In this document: one piece after another, positions 58,058-64,000 of the stretch
Numbering within the stretch: the stretch's first letter is position 1
How the letters are laid out: each line of letters starts with the position of its first letter
Assembly: GCA_034769895.1 (NCBI GenBank)
Contig: CM068367.1
Location: 87,959,899-88,023,898 of the forward strand
DNA: 64,000 bases
From: Magicicada septendecula
Taxonomy: Eukaryota; Arthropoda; Insecta; Hemiptera; Cicadidae
Reading direction: 5' to 3'
Notes under the pieces: model-generated
The model's database searches: none
Told to the model about the DNA's origin: nothing
What the model saw: only the letters and a program-made list of their open reading frames with translations
Made by a program: the position numbers and the translations under genes

Positions 58058-59151
58058 ATGGAGCAGTTGAGCGGTGCAGAGCGTGCGGTCGCCGTAAGGG
58101 CGTTTTACCGACATGGTGACAGTTTGACAGCTGCACAACGAGACTTTCGGCGCCACTATCAGATCCCGCCCCGCGGTCAAGTTCCTTCGTTACACGCAAT
58201 CGAAACGTGGGTTCGTAATTTTGAAGAGACTGGTTCAGCTTTGAAGAAAAAGCCTAGTGGTGGTGTACAGTCTGTACGTACCCCAGAAAACATTTATGCC
58301 GTGCAAGCTGCCATCTTAAGGAGTCCTCGTCGTTCGGTGCGAAAAATTGCCTCGTCATTGCAGCTCGGACGTCGGAGCGTTCTAAGAATACTCCATGAAC
58401 TTCAATTTCATCCGTACAAACTTCAGATTGTGCAACAACTGAATCCTAATGATTGTGTATTGCGCCTGCAAATTTGTGAACAGTTGTTGGCTAAAATCAA
58501 TGAGGATGCTAACTTCATTCAAAATCTTTGGATGTCCGATTAAGCTCATTTTCACTTAAGTGGATACGTGAATAAGCAGAACTTCCGTTACTGGGCTCAA
58601 GGAACCCCTGCTCAGCTTCACCAGCGTCCATTACGCAGTACACCAAAGTTACCGTATGGTGTGCAGTGTCGTGTCTAGGCCCTTACTTTTTTGAAGATGA
58701 ACGAGGCACTGCTGTCACTGTGACGTCTGTACGTTATGTCAACATGCTAGAGACATTTTTGGCTCCAAGACGCCATACTTTTCCAAATCTTGACATTCAG
58801 CACACCTGGTTTCAACAGGATGGAGCCACCTCACACATTGCCAGACAGTCTATGGCAGCAGTGAAACGTTTGTTTGGGGATCGCATAATTTCAAAGAATC
58901 CTAACATCACTTGGCTGCCCCGATCTCCAGGCCTTTCAGTTTGTGACTTCTTTTTATGGGGACATCTGAAGAGCATCGTGTACCAGACTAGACCAAGAAC
59001 CCTTGCTCAGCTCAAGACACAGATTGAAGAGGAAATCGTCAAAATCCCAGGTGACACATTGCGCCGCGCTATGCAAAACCTACAGAAACGACTTACTGAA
59101 TGTGTACGGCAAAATGGGCAGCATTTAACTGATTTAATTTTTAAAAAGTGA
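58058..59151 (+). pseudogene. DD41D mariner transposase, two lesions
   Basis: Cut-and-paste transposase acting at TA sites. ATG at 58058 begins a paired-type double helix-turn-helix: RAVAVRAFYRHGDSLTAAQR (residues 9-28), HAIETWVRNFEETGSALKKK, then SPRRSVRKIASSLQLGRRSV and LHELQFHPYKLQIVQQL. The first catalytic box (WMSD, then AHFHLSGYVNKQNFRYWA) is cut by a TAA at 58541-58543, a one-base change in the residue after the catalytic D. A one-base deletion near 58646-58649 shifts the frame. The rest, from 58666 on, has HTWFQQDGATSHIARQS (second D) and 41 residues later LSVCDFFLWG (third D). DD41D spacing defines the rosa-like group. About 365 codons, full length for the family. Apart from the two lesions the copy is very well kept, so it inserted recently. 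Confidence 0.9.
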
Positions 59152-59235
59152 TGCCTAATGTAATTTCCAGTCTTGTAGAACATATTTTGAGCCTCAAATA
59201 AAGTTTTGTAACGTTCCTTCATTTTTTCTAATTAT

Positions 59236-59267
59236 TTCAAATTTTCCCGTTTCCCTGCTCCACCCTG
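59236..59267 (-). repeat. mariner right TIR
   Basis: Complement of the left TIR with one mismatch, ending CACCCTG before the TA. Confidence 0.95.
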
Positions 59268-59381
59268 TATAATTATAATTATTTATATAAATATATACAT
59301 ACATGCACACATTTTAAATACATATAGTATGGATATATTTACATAGGCTACTTTTATTTAGCTGAAACCCCCAGAAAACGT

Positions 59382-59723
59382 GACAAAATCAGATGCTTAC
59401 GTATTTTCGCCCTTTTTCCAGCGTCTGTTGCACAAAAACGGTACTTCATACACAAAACATGCATAGATTCTTTTTATGTAGAGTTTTATGAGGAACATTT
59501 TTCGTAATAAAGCTTGTTGTCGAAAATCAAGTGGTTTTGCGTAAAAATTGAAAAAACCGCTAAAAAGTGCTGTTTGTGGGAGGTAGTGGGTGGACGCGCA
59601 CCCCCTAGGGGAGGGAATTTTTTTTTCCAACTAGCAGACCCCCAACGAGTATTATGGCAAAGTATCAAAACTTTATAAATTATTTCCCCTAGTTTCCCTT
59701 TTTTGCTCTAATTTACTGGACTA
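59382..59723 (-). repeat. Long-TIR element, right terminal inverted repeat
   Basis: Inverted copy of 55427-55767. It ends ACTGGACTA at 59715-59723, directly before CAA. Confidence 0.9.
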
Positions 59724-59775
59724 CAAAGGCAACAGGAAAATTTAAATATTTACGGTTCTTAATAAACTAGATCGT

Positions 59776-59895
59776 ACACGGCGATACGGTCGTGTCATTA
59801 TAGCATCACAACGCAAAATCAAGCCTCACATGCGTCAGTACAGAAAGCTGGATAGGTGACCACCCGGGGACTCGGTGGCCGGGGACTTCTACATT
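59776..59895 (+). other. Possible 5S-rRNA-like SINE piece
   Basis: GTCAGTACAGAAAGCTGGAT followed by AGGTGACCACCCGGGGAC (59834-59871) resembles the 3' third of 5S rRNA (a GGATGGGTGACC..CCTGGGAA-type segment). Upstream GTACACGGCGATACGGTC weakly recalls the 5' stem. The A-box/C-box region is not recognisable, so this is at best a 5S-derived SINE fragment. Confidence 0.3.
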
Positions 59896-59899
59896 CCAT

Positions 59900-61175
59900 G
59901 TCTAGGTCCAGGTGGAGCTTGACGTCCTCCGGTGGTCGCAGTGTCCGAGCGAACCCGATGACCACCGAAGCCTGCTTATTACCATTTTTATTAATCGCGC
60001 GCTATGCAGGACTGGAACCTCCTTGATATTCATTTTTGAAGGGATGAATCGATGTAATTGTTGTTGGACCCCGGACCTCGAAGAGACCCGCAATAGTAGA
60101 ACATTCGAATTCTACAGTCGAAATGTCATACAAAGTTAAAAGCGATTACATTACAATAACTAAGACCGGACGTAACCACTAAATAAAACATAAAAACAGG
60201 CTGTAACTAACAAGTCGTTGACAACAAGTAACAGACAGCTTAATCCAGTACTCTGAGACAAGAACGTCACTCGCACCCACATTTTTCTTTAGGAATCCAT
60301 TCAGATCGAAGCAACAACCATCGTGAGAAATATATTCACATGTGGACCGGAATTTTTGAGTGATAAACAGAAATTATACAAATAAGAGCATCCCAACGGA
60401 GGCAGACTACTGACAAATAAGTTACATGCTCATTAGTTTAGGCAAAAAAAAAAAAAAAAACGGAGGCTCAAGAAAATATACAAAGTTTTGTTGACAAGAA
60501 GAGATTAACATGATACGAACATGACACAAAGCCTAAAAAAATCATAAGCATGAGATGGTCACTGAACGGGATCGTCATTATGTGAAGACGACGAAGAAGA
60601 AAGCCTCGGGAGACAACGTGGACAAAACAATGAGAAGATACAATTTTGAAGACGCATATTACGATGATAGAGCACGTGGCTGACGAGGACTGCGACATCA
60701 TGAAGATAAAAACGATATCCTTACATGATAACAACATAAGGGATTTAACTCTCGTCTGACCTCTATACGGACGGTCATTCTATAGCGTTCCAGATTTTTA
60801 CGTTTGTAGAAGCGAAGTTTAACATTCAAATAGCAGCAGTACACTTTGTTGTATAACATCCCAGTTCTCAACTACTGAGCAGATATGAGATACGAATTAA
60901 AGTTTTTTTTTATTTACTGAATCAATTTCATATAAAGTTGCCAATTTCATGTTTTCTTTGTGTATCTTTTTGTCGTTTCTGGAATTAGACATTCCTTACG
61001 CACGTCTTAATGTTTGCTACACTTTGTTGATTTTTTAATAACATTTGGTATACTTCTTATGAAACATGAAAATTTGCATTCGTTATTAAATTAATTTTTT
61101 ATACGCAGATTTTATATTGATTTTTATAGTAATTTTATATTGATTTTCGTGGGTTTCGTTAATATTAACAATTTT
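59900..61175. other. No recognisable gene
   Basis: The frame at 59912-60139 has no motif. A(18) lies near 60444-60461. The remainder is AT-rich and non-coding. Confidence 0.4.
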
Positions 61176-61177
61176 TT

Positions 61178-61345
61178 TCGGTTGACACACGTCTTTTTAT
61201 TACTTTTAACACCAACCGTTTCGCCCATACTCGACTGGACGTGCTCAGTGGCTCAACTAGAGTGGGTCAGTGGTCGCCCATGCCACTGAGCACGTCCAGC
61301 CGAAACGGTGGTGTTCAAAGTAATAAAAAGACGTGTTTTTAACCG
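61178..61345. repeat. Fold-back repeat, ~65-bp arms
   Basis: 61178-61253 pairs with 61279-61345: CGGTT, ACACGTCTTTTTATTACTTT, AACACCA/ACCGTTTCG, then GGACGTGCTCAGTGGC. The mismatches are small insertions (CCATACTCG in the left arm). The spacer is ~25 bp. Such a CCGAAACGG-bearing fold-back resembles the joined ends of two opposed repeat copies. Confidence 0.75.
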
Positions 61346-61629
61346 AAAACAGTGTTATTAATTGTATACTGAGTTTACATATTCAGTGTAACTTAATAAT
61401 TACAAAACTTCTTTTTGTACCTGAATTATGCCTTATGAAGTTGCCTAAGGATTGAAAATTTAAATATAGCATGACCAACCGACCTGACTAACATTTTGTT
61501 GAAACTTTAATCTGCATGAGACGTAGGTCGAATCTCTGAAAATCTCCTAAATTCTTGTGAATCAAAGTGGAATCCTTAGTCTGCTTATATCGTATTTCAA
61601 CTGTCACAGAAAAATACTCAAAACATTGT

Positions 61630-63215
61630 GACGATTTAAATTGTGACAATTATAAAAATAAAGAAATAAAAAAAAAAAATTTTAAGTTGCGAACAACTAA
61701 CCATTTAAATCTCACAATGATAATAAAAAACATGTAGGTACTAAGTGTGAATGGAAGTAGTAATTAATAAGGGCAAAGAAACGGTAAAGAAAAGACATAT
61801 TGTAAATAATTATTATTGTCGCATTTAACCCTTTGCTTGTTATCAGGCGCCTACCTGTTGATACCGGACTCGACATGTTTACCGAGTCTTCTGTAATTAA
61901 AATAATATAGAAAAATAATGTTAATAATTAAAGAATCTGAAGACACAGATAGTCACGAAAACAACAAATTTAAATGATGTATTTTTATCTAGCGATAGTT
62001 TGTATAAATAAAAAGTTTTATTTAGAGAGAGACCGGGACTATATTCTCGCGGAATAAACACCCCACTATCTATTGTCCTGTACCAGTGGTAGCGGACGAA
62101 AAATCTCTCTCTCGCAATGACGACTCCAAGCAGTGCACACGCACGAGCAAAATGCTCTGTTGAAATGTTATGTGATTGGTTACTAGTTTGGATTAATTCT
62201 TATGTATTTTACTAACTGCTACAAAAGAGTGCAATATGTAACGTTAAGAAAAAGAAAAATTTAAAAAACGTTGTAACAAGAAGAAATATGTGACAACCAA
62301 TAGTACGAGTGTTAGTAACTATAACAGCTATCTTCTCCGATTGACGACTCTTCACAACATCCTACCTGGAGACATGAATCATCAGAATTACAACTCTAGT
62401 AGACCCGACCGATACTGCAGTTCGAGACATCTGAGAATCAACGAGTACCTGTGTAGAAGGCCCACTCTATCCTGCAGACGTTTAAGCCGTGAACAACTGA
62501 GACCAGACCTAGACGAGGACGACGCTCTTCGGATTCCCAAGATGTAACCATATGGAGGAGATTTCTACATCCCAAATTAAAGGTGACTCGATAGCACGTC
62601 TATCGAGGAATAATAATAATAGTAATTGTAACACAATACTCTCTTAAAGAGATTTTCAGAGACGTTTGACTTTATAAGAATATAAAAATTTAAATCTAAG
62701 AATTTAATTGTAACTATTCAGGTTTCTTACAATTGTAACAGTTTAGATTTTAACGTAACGTAGTATAATTAATACCATTCTTCAAATGGAATAATAATGA
62801 AACTTAAGAGTAAAAGTAAAAGTAAAAGTAACAGTCTTGCAAGCTAATATCTTGAATTGAATATAATTAAAAGTTAAAGACTAAATACCAATGGTTACCC
62901 GGATCCGGGGAAAAGCTGAATATAATTTGTTGTGATCCCGCAGTCTATATAATGCAATTTAAATAATTTAATAATTTAATTAATAATGTAATGGGATCTG
63001 TCTTTTGAGTAAATGTCATTTGTTTTTTTTAATGTTTAATAAAGGGAAATCTTCTTGTTGCACACATATACTGAGTACATAAATCGACAGTTTTCGCTTC
63101 CCTGATTCCTTTTATATTTACTGTGTGTTGTTCTGTTTTAATTTCAGCTCGTCCCAAATAAGACAGCCTGAAGTAATTGGCAGAACCAATTACTTTGGGT
63201 TCCCTCTGTATAACA
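61630..63215 (+). repeat. LTR-like dispersed repeat, copy 2 (~1.6 kb)
   Basis: Collinear with 51060-52580 (see the blocks listed there). The frame 62290-62547 (85 codons) lies in the leader-like middle and is not conserved in copy 1, so it is probably non-coding. The sequence TAATTGGCAGAACCAATTAC at 63175-63194 forms a short palindrome at the end of the homology. Confidence 0.7.
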
Positions 63216-63219
63216 GTTA

Positions 63220-64000
63220 TAAACTCAAGAGAAGAGGTTATAACATTTAAACATGTAAAAACGAGAAGTTAACGTAAAAAAAGGTTTTTAACGTAAAATT
63301 AATTTCGAAATAAATAGCAAAGACACATGGATTCGTGGCAATGAAAACGATGATAGCAAAGAGAGGATGCCACAATTTGGTGTCATAGATGAGTCAACAG
63401 ATTAAATGAAGCAGTGTTTAAATTGAGAAGATGCCAAAATACGAACGATACAGTTACTGAAATTAAGGACCTAAAAGACGGCCGAAAGATATAACGGAAA
63501 ATGACGGAAATTTTCTTATATAGGACAGCGATGATGTTAATACTCCCTCGGCGAAAAGGCAACTGTTATCACTGGTAATCAGTTTTTCATCTCACATGAG
63601 TGTAGTTACATTGTTGACAAGTTTCTAGACATCATTAAACAACGGCTATACCGACAGCATAATGATGACGACAAGACGAATCGGCTCCATTGAATTTGAT
63701 AAGTTGGGGTTGATGAAAAGTAATTCTGGCAAAGAGGTGTCAACGTGGACTCAAAACGGTAATCTTGTCTTAATAATGATGGATTCTGATTGGTGCACTG
63801 AGACGATGTCGAGTTAATTATACATTATTACATCAAAGGCTTCCGACAAACCCTCAGCGACTAAATCGTTAAGAGCAACTCACGAGTACTTTGCTGATCT
63901 GCGCAGATTTCCGAATCTGTCGACTCCACGAGAGAATGCATAGAGACTACAAACATCTTTCCAAGTAAGTAGAAAAAAATTGATGATTTTAAATGGACAA
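63220..64000. other. No recognisable gene
   Basis: If copy 2 is an LTR plus leader, Gag would be expected here, but no long frame is present. Short purine-rich stretches (63290-63500) have no motif that I can name. Confidence 0.4.

Larger units (their letters stand above)
57953..59267 (+). mobile_element. DD41D mariner element (rosa-type), complete ends
   Basis: The 1315-bp element has ~32-bp inverted ends, CAGGGTGGCGCAGGGAAACG at 57953 and the complement of CAGGGTGGAGCAGGGAAACG at 59267, with one mismatch. TA duplications are at 57951-57952 and 59268-59269. It carries one transposase gene in the plus orientation with two lesions. It is inserted into the nuclease-bearing element (opposite strand), so it is the younger of the two. 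Confidence 0.95.
55427..59723 (-). mobile_element. Long-TIR DNA transposon with XPG-like nuclease gene
   Basis: Terminal inverted repeats of ~341 bp (55427-55767 and 59382-59723) both start TAGTCCAGT. They are flanked by CAA at 55424-55426 and 59724-59726, a 3-bp target duplication (TA plus GTCCAGT termini is an alternative reading). Between them lies one broken minus-strand gene with XPG/FEN nuclease motifs and a cysteine-rich end. A 1315-bp mariner is nested inside; without it the element is about 3 kb. Academ-superfamily elements have 3-4-bp duplications, and an AcademX lineage carries an XPG nuclease. No Academ transposase is visible, so the superfamily assignment is inference. Confidence 0.7.

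Noticed and set aside
55425-59725. TA as the target duplication of the long-TIR element
   Set aside because: Possible, since TA occurs at both TIR starts, but CAA immediately outside TAGTCC on both sides is the longer match, so it was preferred. Kept as an alternative only.
62290-62547. 85-codon frame in the 61.6-63.2 kb repeat as a small gene
   Set aside because: The collinear copy at 51-52.6 kb has no matching frame.

Overview
This window looks like a piece of an AT-rich animal genome, most probably an insect with a large, repeat-heavy genome. I see no prokaryotic operon structure, no tRNA, rRNA or CRISPR array, and no host exon that I can defend. Nearly everything that can be identified is a mobile element or its remains: mariner elements of the DD34D and DD41D groups, hAT, Helitron, Penelope-like, Ty3/gypsy-like, Jockey-like and RTE-like LINE tails, solo LTRs and MITEs. 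That mixture points to an arthropod. I cannot name the species.

Layout. 0-10 kb: LTR-like leader sequence, a short GACGCTGGACAAG tandem repeat, a decayed mariner (3.7-4.8 kb) and two LINE fragments (6.1 and 7.6-8.0 kb). 10-11.4 kb: a non-autonomous Helitron with clear ends that carries eight copies of a ~128-bp tandem unit. 12-18 kb: LTR-type promoters, leaders and primer-binding-site-like sequences, a DD34(N) mariner 3' end and a LINE tail. 18.4-22 kb: a LINE scrap, hairpins, a 204-bp GT microsatellite, a ~600-bp TA-flanked MITE and a GAA repeat. 22.6-26 kb: three LINE 3' ends. 29-35.7 kb: LINE fragments, a solo LTR, a mariner fragment and a long inverted repeat. 36-40 kb: two small hAT elements with target-site duplications, plus a solo LTR flanked by ATAT.

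41.2-47.1 kb: a Penelope-like element (RT remnant, GIY-YIG remnant, inverted terminal repeats) split by a gypsy-like element. The gypsy element has a coiled-coil Gag, a DTGS aspartic protease and an integrase C-terminus, but its RT, RNase H and integrase core are deleted. A 138-bp direct repeat flanks it. 48.5-49.4 kb: Jockey-like LINE. 51.1-52.6 and 61.6-63.2 kb: two diverged copies of a ~1.5-kb LTR-like repeat.

55.4-59.7 kb is the most interesting region. A DNA transposon with ~341-bp terminal inverted repeats and a 3-bp CAA duplication carries a broken minus-strand gene. Its product has XPG/FEN-type nuclease motifs and ends in a nine-cysteine module. A complete-ended DD41D (rosa-type) mariner is nested inside it. 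The nuclease recalls AcademX-type elements, but no DDE transposase is visible, so this may be a non-autonomous or poorly described transposon type. None of the coding regions seen here is intact over full length.
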